This document shows, piece by piece, positions 48,901 to 61,797 of a stretch of 64,000 nucleotides of DNA. The notes under the pieces were generated by a model. It was not told the DNA's origin, did no database searches, and saw only the letters and a list, made by a program, of their open reading frames with translations. This stretch comes from Trichoplax sp. H2 (Eukaryota; Placozoa; Uniplacotomia; Trichoplacea). The position numbers and the translations under genes were made by a program. The stretch is from positions 186,001-250,000 of the forward strand of contig NOWV01000049.1 in assembly GCA_003344405.1 (NCBI GenBank), in the 5' to 3' direction. Position 1 is the stretch's first letter, and the number at the start of each line of letters is the position of its first letter.

Positions 48901-51900
48901 CGATAAAGGGAAGGTCTTTATAGCCTTTAAGAGAACATATTAGCGGGTATTTATTTAATCACCCGATTGCTGATTCATGATTAATTGATACAACTATGGA
49001 TCGCTGCTAATTACTCAAATTTGTCTCGATTTGATGACTGGGCCGTAATGGGGAATCATCTCTTTCGTCCATTTGAAACGCCAAATTTCTATAATCGAAT
49101 GTTACCAAAGATAATGACTCAAGGCATCTGTAGTCACTTTCATTTTTCGTTTTAATGTATTGCTCGCTAAATTAGGGAAAATAATTAAATGATTTAAGGC
49201 CAAAAGCGCTTTACAATAATTTTTAGCAATATAAGCTTAGCATGACATATTTTAACTTGACGTATATTCATATTCATTAATAATATTACATTGATAGCCC
49301 ATTAGATTCATAAGTTAGTCATTTCAAATTGTATCATAAACTTTACAACAACGGTATCCTTTATTTCTATTACTTTAAAAAAACAATAGCGGTATCTTAT
49401 TAAAGATGTTGATTTCTTAATTATTAATTATTATCTTACATGTACCATTATTTATTATGCCTTTATTATTATCATTTTTATGAGTAAAAGAAAATATTAT
49501 TTCATTCTTAATTAGTAAAATAATTACCCTATAACAGATCTAAAACCAGATGTCTATAGGTCATCAGTCTTTATATTGACAATCTAAGGTTAAGGTTATC
49601 GTATCCATTAGGAATTGAAACAGTCTTTGGTATCATGATCAGAATGTAACAATAACTATCGAATATGCAGCGTTGCGATTTCAGCCTCAAATGTCGAAAA
49701 TATAATTTACCACTAACTGTCTAAAATAGTAAAAATTTTAAGATTCACAATTAAATTATTAGATCTAATGGTTGCATTCACACCGTTAGTACCGCAATCT
49801 GTAAATTCAGTTACTTCATGCCTTTCAATTTACCCTTGACATCTATTTTGCTATTATGTCGGTTAATTATCAGCAATTACTAATTTACTGTAATAAGTTC
49901 TTACATCAGTAATGTCCAAGTGCCTAATCAACAATCTCTTATCGCGATTATTAAATTAGTCGAATGCAATTAAAGTGATACTAAATTTAATATCAATCAA
50001 ATGATATGTGCTTACGATCTGTGCTGCTTTTATGAGTTTAACAAGGAATATTATACCCTCTATCGGTTACAGCAGAAGCTTTCGCTTTACATATCACTAC
50101 GATTAGGAATCTTCAAAACCTCCTATCAGTGGCACACATTCTTGTGCTATATTCTTTTTATATTATATTGGCACGTGATTACTACAGGCGCTTACCAACC
50201 AACCCCTCAAATAATATTAAAGATTATCTCTTAGAACTCTATCAAGGATTACTGGAATCTCAATATTTTTAGTGCTAGAAGTTCTTGACCCCTTCGATTA
50301 GATTAACGTATGTTAATTTCTCACAATAAATCAGCTTAGAATACATCATTTAATTTTAAACAAATGGATGGCATTGTTAAAAAGAATGTCAACATGGAAG
50401 AAGGCCAATTTTAAAATTACTAGAATCGTAATACATCTATTGTACTATCGGAATTAAATAGTGAAATAGCTCAATAATAATTTCTAAACGAAATCTATGA
50501 CTTCAAGCCACATAATTATTTCTCAACATAATTAAAAAATCTAAAAATCTATGACCTTCAACCACGGTTCAGGTGTCTATTATATTCAATAGAAGTAGAA
50601 TACTTCAAAGTATTAGGAGCAAGAATTTTAGTAATCAATATTAAAAACGCGCCATTAAAACTGACCCAAAATGTATAAAATGGCAGCTAATTTATAACAC
50701 TGACAAAATGCCACATGGGCCGATTGACATAGCATGCATAAAAGATATTGCAAGTAAATTGAATCACTTCCTATTTGCTATCACTAGCCTGCATTAAATC
50801 TAAATTTGATTTCTATATCATCAATTTATGTGTGCTGACCGACATCATAGCTTGAGAATTTTCGGTGAACTCAAACAATGAGAGAACCTGAAGTAATAAA
50901 ATTAACCTCAATGTTTAGATTAATTAGAAGTTCTACAGTATAAATGATGTCATAAACTCTATTATCACGTCTTAATAATCAGACTATGGGCAATTATTTA
51001 CTTTAAAGCAAAAGTAAACTGAAAGTTCAGCGATTACGGACAATTTCAAGTGAAAACATAATATGTATTAAGCTAATTTTAGCAACTGTTGTATGCTAAA
51101 CAGAAAATCGAGAATTTAATCTGTGCAGTACGTCATTCAGTTGCTGCGACTAGACTGACACCAGAATAAAACCATTTTCTTGATTATTCTTCGCTATTTT
51201 GCACAGACAAAAGTACTGATCTTCTGTCGAATATTATTATTTCTAAATATTGGTGGCGAACAAAATATCAAGTTACTGTTTTTCTTTTAGGAATTTGTGA
51301 AAACAAAACATTCTTTCATTACTCAAGTTAAAATTTGAGTAATTACACCAATCTAAGACTAATTACAGTCAGTATCGAAGTGAAAAGGTTTACAGATGAA
51401 TACCATTTAAAAACTTATATTCAAACTTTGAGATAGATTAGAACATAGAAAAATTCCTTTCTGAGTTAAAATTGGTGCGGAATATGAGTTGAGTTTTGTT
51501 TCCGAAATCTATCGTTACCAAATCCGGCTTTCATTAGCGGTGAAGTTAAATAATAGAAATATCATGGATTACTATGCTGTCTAATAGCGTCATAGAAGGA
51601 GAAAAAAATAATAAATGCAATTTAATTATTATATTCAAAGCTTAGATATAACTTAAACAACCAAAGCAACGTCAGTTAGAAGAATTGTATTCACGTATAC
51701 CGACAATTCTGCGCTAACTTCTTTGGTCGCGTCTACGGAAGAAAATTCGAGCACTGTGTTATCTCGAGTAATGATAGTATAGACGTTAATAATTTATTAT
51801 TACAAGTATTACGACTAATACCATAAGATTTATTGGTGTTAAATCATAGACTGGCTTTAATTATTAGGGTCGACTGACATCTTTGAAGGCTAACTAATTG

Positions 51901-53920
51901 ATTTCAAACTTAAACATATGAGTATTAAAATATTACTTACAATAATATTGCCATGAAAATAAACTGCAGTATCAATTCTGCAGATACATCAGCGATCCGA
52001 TGGCTGGCAAGGAGAGTCAGTCATTAAAGAATTAATTCGCGTGTTGAGCTACTAGAATATTAATTAAGTTTATAACAATACTATTGCAACTTTTACGCTT
52101 ACTAAATCTACTATTTATAGTATTAAAGTAATTATGAAGTGGACGTTATCAATTTTAGTCGGTGGCATGGGCCAACGATAATTCCAGGCAATGAAAACTT
52201 TATTTCGGTTTATTATTGTATGAAAATGCTTTTGCGTGGCAATATTTTAAGTCTGAATGTTTATGAGTACTTATTGACTCATTTATTAATAGGGGGTAGA
52301 TTATTCAAATTTATAGTATGATATAAAATTAATATAAACATTGGGAGCATTTACTTTCTAAGACAAAATTAGAATCAGTATGAATGTTTATTTTTTACCT
52401 GCGGTAATGATTTAAGCAAAAGCTCTTTATCGAGACATTTCCAGTACAGTATTTCTGGTACTGGATTGATAAAGATTGTAATTCGCTGAATTCAACATAT
52501 TGAACGTGCGTGGCTTGGTTATGGCATAACATCCCACGTCAATAGGAGCTTGGTATAATAATACGGCGTCAATATAAATTTTTTAGCGGGCGTTAAAATG
52601 CAAGATTACGATAATCTATAAATACTTATAAAAATCTTATACAGTAAGGATAGTATAGCCTATAAAGTATATATTGCCATGGCTGTGAATTACCGTAACA
52701 TGAATATTATAGAGCATTTTTATATTAAGTTTTGTGTGCGCTTATATGTCGGTGATATTTACGATCTTCTTACCGTAATACCTTAGAGAAAGGTAGTTGT
52801 TGATATATAAGCAATCCTTTGTAGCATGCTTTGCCTTATCCTAATCTAGCATTGAAATATCAACCAATTGGCATTCCAATTTTCGGTAACGTAGACCAAA
52901 GAAAACCCTTTTTATATTGTATTTTTCAAGTTAGCAGTATTCCTAGCTTACAACAAAGTTAAAAGACTTCCTGTAGGCCTGTAGGGAATAAAATCTAAAA
53001 AGCAAAGGAATTTGCCATATTATTAATTTCTTGAAATCCTAAGTATTATTTAAAAAAACTTTCCGTGACGGCGTATATCCTTATAACACCATAAGATAGC
53101 ATTGCCAGTAACTTGTTAGGGTTCGTATCGTAATTCACGTTATTATTCTGATTTTTTTGCATTTGCGAATTATATCGATGGCTTACATAGATTTTTATAA
53201 TAAAACGATATACGTATGCCACTATGAAAAATATAAGACAAATTTACGTACACAGCTACTATCAGTACGCGTACAGTATATTGAATAGGTTCGCTTTGAG
53301 TAATTAATAAGACGTGCAAAGCCACAATTTGGTAGTCAACTTTGGCTTTAAACTAAGTAAGGCATTGAGAAGATCATGACTGGAATTCAGGGAGTCTTCA
53401 TGTGTCACAGGTCATTGAGTTTAAGGGATTGATCCTTATTAATTAACTATTAATATTAACTGCAAGAACTATGAGCAAACGTATTCAGTTACCGCAGCTT
53501 ATCTGTGTTTTTAATTGGACAAAGTCTAACCTTCTATCGGCATCAACTTCTTATGCCAAGGCAATAATTTTCCATAGTTTAATTTATTTAACAAAAATGC
53601 GAGCATTGGCACACTTCGGGTTTATCTGTAGCTTATATACTGCAATTCAACAGCTTCTACTACTCGCTAATCTTACTGAGTCTTTCAATACAGAGATTTA
53701 TGCCGGTAAATTTGTGCAGGCGTAATGTTTTATCGACATCAAAAGTGAGCATAGAAGCATTACTGCACTACATCATATTAGAATAATAATTTTATGTACA
53801 TCAATAAGGAGCATAGATGTTCGCTGCTATGCGCCATAAGTAGAAATGTACAAGTGCTTAAAGTAATGCTTAAGAGAGTAGCCATCTTTTCTATGATCGA
53901 ATCTATCACGTGATACTTGC
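45991..53920. other. Long gene-poor stretch
   Basis: About 7.9 kb of AT-rich DNA with no recognisable exon. One frame stays open from just after a TAG near 46360 to 46696 on the plus strand (about 110 codons) and holds a strong hydrophobic span (VLLVKLFFILATLIVIII). It has an acceptor-like AG before it but no recognised family. Other frames (48478-48681, 50001-50234, 53471-53725) look like chance. I see no tandem array or RNA gene. Confidence 0.5.
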
Positions 53921-53931
53921 GGTTGCCATGG

Positions 53932-53945
53932 AGACCTCCCCAATA
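53932..53945 (+). promoter_or_regulatory. X-box-like (RFX) site upstream of the LRRC27-like gene
   Basis: GTTGCCATGGAGAC has a perfect GTTGCC half-site, a two-base spacer and a second half differing from the inverted half-site GGCAAC at two positions. X-boxes bound by RFX factors mark ciliary genes in animals. It lies 478 bases before the start codon of the LRRC27-like gene, just after an E-box (CACGTG) in ATCACGTGAT. Sequence match only; function is inferred. Confidence 0.45.
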
Positions 53946-54422
53946 GGCGATGTTAAGTCTGTTTCCAGCATACTCTCTAACTATCGAAGTCTTATAGTGG
54001 CTTCTACATAATTACAACAGAACGGAAACGTTAGATAATGCACTATGCTGTACAGTGCAAATAGCTTACAATGGATGGCATCGATATTACTGTGTCAGTA
54101 CTTATTTGGCGTTTTTTATGGCTTAATTTGTACGTAAATCCATTTTAAGCCTTTGCATTACTTGATTGCGTATATTTAGTATTTACTTATTACAGTATGA
54201 ATTTGATGAAAGCTTGTAGAGGTTACGCAAACAAGACTACAGCAATGAGAGAACTGTATGATCTGAGGTAAAAGGGTTACTATAGAGTAGTAGAAACGCC
54301 CGTATAAATATTAACTTTAGGAGGTTAATCTTGTAGTTATTGTCGTATCTTATATTATACCTGCACAACTACAGGAGTATATTGTATTATTATAGTGTAT
54401 TATCAGCACGCAGGAAATATGA

Positions 54423-57400
54423 ATGGCGGCCGTTAATGGTGATCATATTCAATATTTAATACAAAAATGCAAGGTCGATGGCAGTATTTCCATAGACTTA
54501 AGCCAGATGAATATTACCCGAATCAGTGATGAATTACTGTCCTTGGATCATATTGAAGTAAGCCTTAAAAGTGTATTTGTTCTCTTCTATTAAAGCAATA
54601 TTATTCGTCTCAAAGTTTAGTACGGTCCAGCGATTGACATTTTATTTTATCTTATTAACTTCTTTTAACGTTGTAATTAATTCGAATTTCATGATCAGAC
54701 AGATAGTAACTTTTGGTTTACAGTGTCTAAGTGAGATTAAATGAGGATAACGATAATATTTTCTGTTCTGTAGCTTATTTATTGTATGTAAGAGTGGAAT
54801 ATATAAGTATGCTCTACTGTACACATGAACGTTGAACAAAAATATTTAGCAACTAAAAAAATGAAGACAAACTGTTAGAGAGGATATTTAATAAAAATGC
54901 CATCACATCACCCGATTTACCTGCTGTATAGGATAGTACTTGTACTTAGTAAAGAATTATAGAGTTTAGCCCAAAATCACAATTTTTTGATGACAGGCTT
55001 ACCACAGCATCAAACAAACGACATACTCGTTATTAATCGCTGTGCTATAGTCTCTGCTAAATATATCATCTTAATTACTCTAAATGCTTATGACCATCTT
55101 TTCATCATGGCAATTAAAAGATAGCAACGAATGAATTAGGAAGGCAGTATTACAACTGTTATCATATGAATGCTATTTTGGGGGCTTAATTCTATCATCT
55201 TCTTACGATCAAGAATCTGTTTCTAAATTGTAGCCTTGCTTGTGTATTAAGAAATTGCAGATTTCATTATGATACCAATCAATCTAATTCATTCTGAAAT
55301 TCCTTAATCTGTGATTAAATCACAGTAACACGGAATGCTTTATAAATGCACTTCGAAGACACATAACTTCGAATCATACACGATTCTTCATCCTAGGTTG
55401 ATAAGGTGATAGTAATTAATGCTCTACTTAAACATTTACCCACGTTGGCAATCTAACTACGGAAAGGGCCTTGCTAGCAAAATTATCACTTGCATGGCAT
55501 GCGGTGATCAAACTATATCTCAAGTTAAAATTTGAAGCAATGAACAAATGGCAGTAATTAATAGTAGAAATATTACCTATACGTTTCCTATCTGACACAT
55601 ACACAGAATTTAGTACTGCATGTAGTTAACTATCATTGATCAGTAAAAAACATTTAAAGGTCAATATAAAGAAAGAAAATTAAACGGCAATTATTACAAC
55701 TCTTAACTTGTAATCTGTCTTATGTATGATTTCTAAGCCAATAAGAGTTTTAACAATCAAAAATTTAAGCCCTCCTCCGCCATTTTTGTCACCGCCAATA
55801 AGATCTCTAGGAGTTAAAGCATCGTTACTACCTACTGTACCGTAGCTTAACGCTACATTTAGTTTTAGCAGTAATCTTTTTCTCCCTTATTCCTGAATTC
55901 ACGCGATTATATGCTAACTAAATATAGAATTTAATTGTATTGTATACTGTGCTATTAAACTGATTCCTTATTACTATATCAAAAATTGCTATAAATAGAC
56001 ATGTAACTGCAATCTATGTTTACCATTTATAGTTTTAAAAATTAAAAGTTCTAATTGAAAAATAAAGAACGATTCTATCGATTTGTGCGCTTCACTAAGC
56101 TAAATTTAGAAATGATAAATAATTCACTATCGTATGTTTATATTTTCGAATTATAGCAATTATATCTTGAAGGAAATAAATTACTGGCACTTCCAGATGA
56201 CTTTTTTGATAGATTACCTTCACTGAGATGGCTAGACTTAAGAAATAATCAGTTGCAAAGTATTCCTTCATCTATCGGAAATCATAAGTAAGTGAAGTAC
56301 CCGGTACTTAAAATCATAAAGCAATGGGGCAATATCCAGTAATTAGTGCAAGATTAAATTGAGTCACAGAGAATAATGTTATAGTTACTTATCCGTAAAT
56401 ATCATGATCTTGCGTCAACGAATTAAAATAACGATACATTTATTGTTAGCTTTAATGATAATACCATTCCTTTTCAATTGAAAATCTTACATCTTTATTA
56501 ATAGAACCCTGACTAATTTACTTTTAAGCGGAAATTTACTGACGGAGTTGCCAGTAGAATTAGGTAGGATCGGCCTTTACTCAACAGATAGTTTGAATTG
56601 CGTATCAATCGAATAGCAAATTCGCATCGTTTGCACTATTTCGGTATACTATGATTGCAGCGCCATTAATATTTACTATTTACGTAATTTATGGTAAAAG
56701 GTAATTTGACAACAATGGAGGGTATTAATTTTAATAATAACCCACTCAGTTTTCCTCCAACAGAAATTCAGCAACAAGGAATTCAGGTATTTTTGTGTTA
56801 TAGCGCTATTATATTCAACAGTCTCAATATGTCTTAAACTGTGAATTATTATTGTCTACTAATGGCTACCTTGCCGATGCTTTATAATTATCATATATTT
56901 ATCTAACGAAAACATTAATTACAGTTCAAGGCCATTTTATTACGAAGTAAATTACAATGCAATTAATAAATTTTAGGACTTTGCCTAATTTTTATACCGA
57001 CTTTCGATAGAAAGATGGGCAGTAGATTACATTACTTACGTGGATTCTAACACTTTTTAATGTTGATTCAGGTCCTCAACACTTTACTCCGTAGATCTTC
57101 ATTAAATAATTAGAAAATGTTCTCTGATTCTTATAAATGAAGCTTTATATGTTTATGTCAATAGGCTCTCTTTGATAATGTACTACGTTTAAAACTTTTA
57201 GCGAAATTCGGAATACTTATTAATCCAATAGCGTAGAGGTGTCATGTACCTATGCTGACTTTTAATTTCTCTTAAATTCATAAAGGCTAACACTTATAAA
57301 TGGTTTACATACTGTAGATTTCATTTAGAACTGATCTGATAGAATTTAGATTATAAACAGCGTTCTTATTTTTTGATTAATTGATTTCAGTATAATCAAT

Positions 57401-59862
57401 GTAACTGTACCATTTAATCATAAGAAATGGAAATTACAATCACTGTATCGTTATTGTATGCGTTGGTGTTGGAATATTAATTGGCATACTGATACCTATA
57501 CTGCCATTATATTAAATTCAATTACAATTAATAAATTCTAAAATACCGATTTGAATATGAAAATACCTCAATTGTCTAGGGAATACTGCAATACATGAAA
57601 GAAATGCTAAGGGAAAAACAGAAGACCCAAGAGACCACTACAGATAATGAACAAGACGAAGGTTAGGCTATGCACGTGACTAATCTACAATATAGGACCA
57701 TCGCAATTAAATAAATGCCTATTTAATTAACGGCAATAAAAAGCAATCTTGACTCGCGTATTTCGTCTAGTACCATTTCGCAATTCTTCATATTATCCAT
57801 AACGCCCTGCTCCGTTTCTGTTTCGTAGAACAAAATGTACCAAGTTTGCCTTTAGGACTAGACCACTCTGATGGCAAGGCGGAGGATGAAATTACCGAAA
57901 ATTCAGACAAGATGACCGACTTCGAAGGTTCGTTAATATTCAAATTACGGTACACATCTTCAAGTCATGCATTCCAATCTTCTGTCCGACTTAAGGCATT
58001 TTTACGTATTCGTTTACCTGTCAAATTTAACGTCACGCTCATAGAGCTACTGTCTCATATGTCGCGAAAGAGTTCAAATGATGCAACCAAGTAGATTCTA
58101 GTATATTACGGATAGCTAAGTCATGGTCAAAATTTTACATTTCGACCAAAGACTGCTAAGTATCGCCACTTTCTAAATCTCAATCATGACCATTGCTTTT
58201 CTGCGACTTCAATGATGTCATTCTAGCATCTAACCAGTAATCGGTGCCTTGAGATAAATTAGCTAAAATCTATTAAATTGTTGTTTGATCACATGAATAA
58301 ATCAGATTATGGGATAGGTCATAATCGCCTTTGTTTTTTGTCACAGTATCATCAAGCTTCAGGCCATATATTATAATTATATTATATTAATTAGCTATCC
58401 TTTGAATCTGTTATTGGGAGGATATGCGAATATGCAACTTCAGTACGAAATATAGCATCATTGTTATAGGTTGAAAATTTTTACTTTTTTAAAGATGTTA
58501 TAGGCATTACTTAATAGTATTAATTTGATATACTTGGAATTCTAGCTAACATAGCTAAGTCAAAGAAAAAATTAAAATTACAGCTAAGATTATTTGATCT
58601 GGCACATTATATATTACTGTGATTTCTTATTTAACCAGCGATTGCCGAGAATTTGACGTTCGGTATAGGTCAATTAATGCATCAATCAGGTAACGGCTAC
58701 GGCAGCACAAACAGCAATAGCAAAAGTGATTCTAGTCAGGGCAAGCCTATAAATATAAAACATTCATCTGCTGGCCGTACAAAGAGCAATCCCATGGTTG
58801 GTGAAAAACAAGTTACAATTAATAAGATTCAAAAGAAAATTAAAGAGGATGAGCATTCATGGATGCAAAAGAGAGATAACCAGCAGAGAGAACACGAACT
58901 TCAAAAATTAAAGTAATCGTTGCATTGATGCTCATATTAACATGCTATTTGATCATCTTAATAACGTAGCTAGCAGAGAGTCGTTACCGTGAATTCTTGT
59001 CGATGTCTTATAAAATTTGTAAATTATCAAATTGCATAACAGCCGTTTAAAAAATATACCTTTATATTATGCATGCGTGATATAAATTTACTTCATTCAT
59101 TGTCACTATAAATAATATATAGAAGTAAAAATACTCTTCGCGATTGGCGTCAAGAAGGAAAGCGACTACAGCGCAATAAGCAAATGGCCGCTGCAATGAA
59201 TCCAGAGGGTAATTTTGTCAGGAACGATATCGTATATTGATTACAACGTTAGGCAGAATAGATAATTTAATACGAGCTAATTTTTTAATAACTAGCTACA
59301 AAAGCATCTGTTTCTCCACCTTATGGTATTCACGACAATCCAACGAGGGTGGACAACACGCAACAGGAGGCTGAAGCAAAGCCAGCAACTAAGTAATAAT
59401 TATTACAATGTCATTCCTGTCAGATGATAAATTCTGGCTGCTTTGGCGTGAATAAATGCCATAAAGCATGCCTAATCAAGTATTCTTTTTCGATGGTACT
59501 AAATAAACTAGAAAAAGCCTATTAAGCAAATTAGAAGATAGGATTAAGTCTCATACCATACACTTAAATAGAAAATTTGGTCAACATCAAAGTGCATCCG
59601 AAGAATTGGCAGAAGCTGAAAGGAATTTAAATATCGTAAGGATACGTAATTTTTAACACCAGATGTAACGTAGATTAGATTCTCGTAGGCCGAAAGTACA
59701 ACAGTAAGATATATAAATATTTATTAAAGTTATGAAATTATAATTAAGTCAATAAGTACTAAAATAAATTTGTCCAACATCAAGGCTCAGCAACATCAAC
59801 GCGAATTACAAAAGGTCAAAGCCGCTGATGATGAATTTATGGCATACAATCCGGTTGCATAG
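54423..59862 (+). CDS. LRRC27-like leucine-rich-repeat protein
   Basis: Eleven exons join in phase: 54423-54557, 56157-56287, 56505-56563, 56701-56786, 57580-57661, 57829-57927, 58639-58912, 59123-59208, 59296-59392, 59512-59635, 59785-59862; about 416 residues. The N-terminal part carries about four leucine-rich repeats: SISIDLSQMNITRI, QLYLEGNKLLALPDDFFDRL, LRWLDLRNNQLQSIPSSIG, and TLTNLLLSGNLLTELPVELG, then NNNPLSFPP. The rest is charged and coiled-coil-like (EKQKTQETTTDNEQDE, LRDWRQEGKRLQRNKQ), with KLEDRIKSH near the end. This order resembles LRRC27, which also ends in a long charged tail; human LRRC27 is longer (about 530). The family name is a best fit, not a proven orthology. Its role is unknown; the X-box-like site hints at cilia. 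The first intron is 1.6 kb. Exon 6 could read on past its donor to a stop near 58094. Confidence 0.85.
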
Positions 59863-60688
59863 CAAGTAATTTATACTCGTATTCGAAGATTGCGCTGAAA
59901 GAATATACGGACTGTATTCTGGTTTGCATTGCATCCTTCTTAAACAATCCTATTTACTATAATCCCAAACTATAGGTTCTAATTCTTTTGGTATGAAGTT
60001 CTATTTCAATAGCTAAAAATGAATTTTTACAAGCAAGAATAGACTTAAAAAACTGAATTTCGAAGTCATCAGTCACATTTGCAAACTCAAAAACAAATAC
60101 TGCTTTATTTTATTTTACTAATTACTGTATTAAGAGATAACTATGGATGTTTAACAGAGCTAACTATAAATGTTATTCAAATCGACAAAAATCGAAATTT
60201 TTACTTATCGTATCCATAACGCCATTTAAATACGTATACTGTATAACTTATATATTAATAAAAGACAATTTGCATGATTTACTGCTTGCCAAGGAATGCC
60301 TATCGTAACGATGCAACTAGGATCCTAGTGCGGGCGCAATTTTAAGTTGATTTATACAGTATACGTATGTGCTACGGTGATAGCAGGCAGTAATTAGCTT
60401 AGTTGTCCAGCAGCTGCGAGGCATTAATTCATATACAGGTATCGACCTTACGAATTTAAAATATTTACAATCTATCCTGATGAATAGGTTGTTTACTTTA
60501 TACAAGCATTTATACAGTCAGATATTCCAGTTATGTCTATATCCATGCAATTGTTAACTAGTTTACAGTACATGGAATGATAATGAAAGCGGTAATAAAT
60601 TAGAATTATTTATCAACGCAATTCTTGTAGTCATAATAATACTGCAATAAAATGTTTAGTAGTAACAAGTTTTTTACTCCGAGTTACA

Positions 60689-61606
60689 TCAAGCTGCATT
60701 AGAATCTTTAATCCAAGCAGAATTTCTCATTTCCACCCAAGGGTTGCCACGGGTTGTTAAAACATCGGCTAACTGCAATGGCACTTTTCTATTAGCAGCT
60801 GTAGTAGCTGCAATACTAAGATACGCAGCTACAGTCACCAACCATTCTGTTTCTATCATTAAACTAGCTAGATCACGTTTACTTTCTGCATCCAAATTAA
60901 TCCTACTGTCCTCAATGATATCTTTCAATTCATCAGAATCTTTCATTTTCAAAATTAGGTTCCGCGAACTCCATGGATCATCTGATACCTCAACCCTAAC
61001 ACTGTCCACATGGGCCAAATTGATACTCTGGCCTTTGCATGCACCATTATGAAGAAATAAGATTTTTTCGTTGACTATCGTTCGCATCATAAACTGTAAG
61101 CCTAGAGTTGTAAATACAGTAAAGTTAGGCTGTAGATAATAGCCAAATTGCCAAGGGGAATTAAAATAGCCATCTACTTCACCAACAGAAAATGATGCAC
61201 AACGAGTTAACTTAGGTATGGATTTTTTTAATTCTTCTATGTCATCTCGTGACAATGCTGTATCGATGAGGCACTGAGGTTGAGACCAGGCATCCTCTAC
61301 GGCTATACGATCACCCAAGTTGACAATGACGAATCTATCATTAACCTTATGATTGTAATATCTGCAAGTTCCAAGAAAGAGATGCTTGCTCTCCACATTT
61401 GCCTCTAATTTCTTGTCTACTTCATTGAGAACGTCTTTCAATGTATGGTGAGCATTTCTAATCGTCTCCTGGCTACTGAAATTTGCCTTTTTCACTCTGT
61501 TGAGTAAGGTTCGAAATTGACTATGGCATGGTTTACTTTGCAATAAATTGAGTTTTTCCAGCTGTAGCACGCGATTGCTAACCATTCGAGATATAAAGGA
61601 AGCCAT
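60689..61606 (-). CDS. Intronless 305-residue protein of unknown function
   Basis: A single uninterrupted frame of 305 codons in a window where recognised genes are finely split. I do not recognise the family. The first ~45 residues are rich in Arg, Lys, Ser and Leu with few acidic residues (MASFISRMVSNRVLQLEKLN), compatible with a mitochondrial targeting peptide. The body has even, globular composition, with GTCRYYNHKVNDRFVIVNLG, a DPWSSRNLILKMKDSDEL strand-turn-like stretch and a mildly hydrophobic alanine-rich helix near residues 257-270 (LVTVAAYLSIAATTAA), possibly one membrane segment. It has no catalytic signature I know. The ATG at 61606 lies about 150 bases downstream of a palindrome array. 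The lack of introns suggests a retrocopy or a naturally single-exon gene. Confidence 0.8.
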   Translation of the reverse strand: MASFISRMVSNRVLQLEKLNLLQSKPCHSQFRTLLNRVKKANFSSQETIRNAHHTLKDVLNEVDKKLEANVESKHLFLGTCRYYNHKVNDRFVIVNLGDRIAVEDAWSQPQCLIDTALSRDDIEELKKSIPKLTRCASFSVGEVDGYFNSPWQFGYYLQPNFTVFTTLGLQFMMRTIVNEKILFLHNGACKGQSINLAHVDSVRVEVSDDPWSSRNLILKMKDSDELKDIIEDSRINLDAESKRDLASLMIETEWLVTVAAYLSIAATTAANRKVPLQLADVLTTRGNPWVEMRNSAWIKDSNAA

Positions 61607-61755
61607 GCAATCTGTTGGCTATCTTTTACCTTGAATCTTCTCTGCTCAAAACTGGGTGAGAAAGTCTAATGGAGTAATTTGAAAGTGGTCGAGCACAGCA
61701 CCAGCAAGGATGTAAAATGATGCTTCATGTTGCTGCCAGTACGAGTATCACGACT

Positions 61756-61797
61756 ACAGTACTGTGCACTGTACACTGTACACTGTATACTGTAGAG
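61756..61797. repeat. ACTGTACAGT-type palindrome array upstream of the 305-residue gene
   Basis: CTACAGTACTGTGCACTGTA followed by CACTGTACACTGTATACTGTA. It lies 150-190 bases upstream of the start codon at 61606 on the minus strand, the same spacing as the array before HtrA. Open frames that cross it on both strands are by-products of the repeat. Confidence 0.8.
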
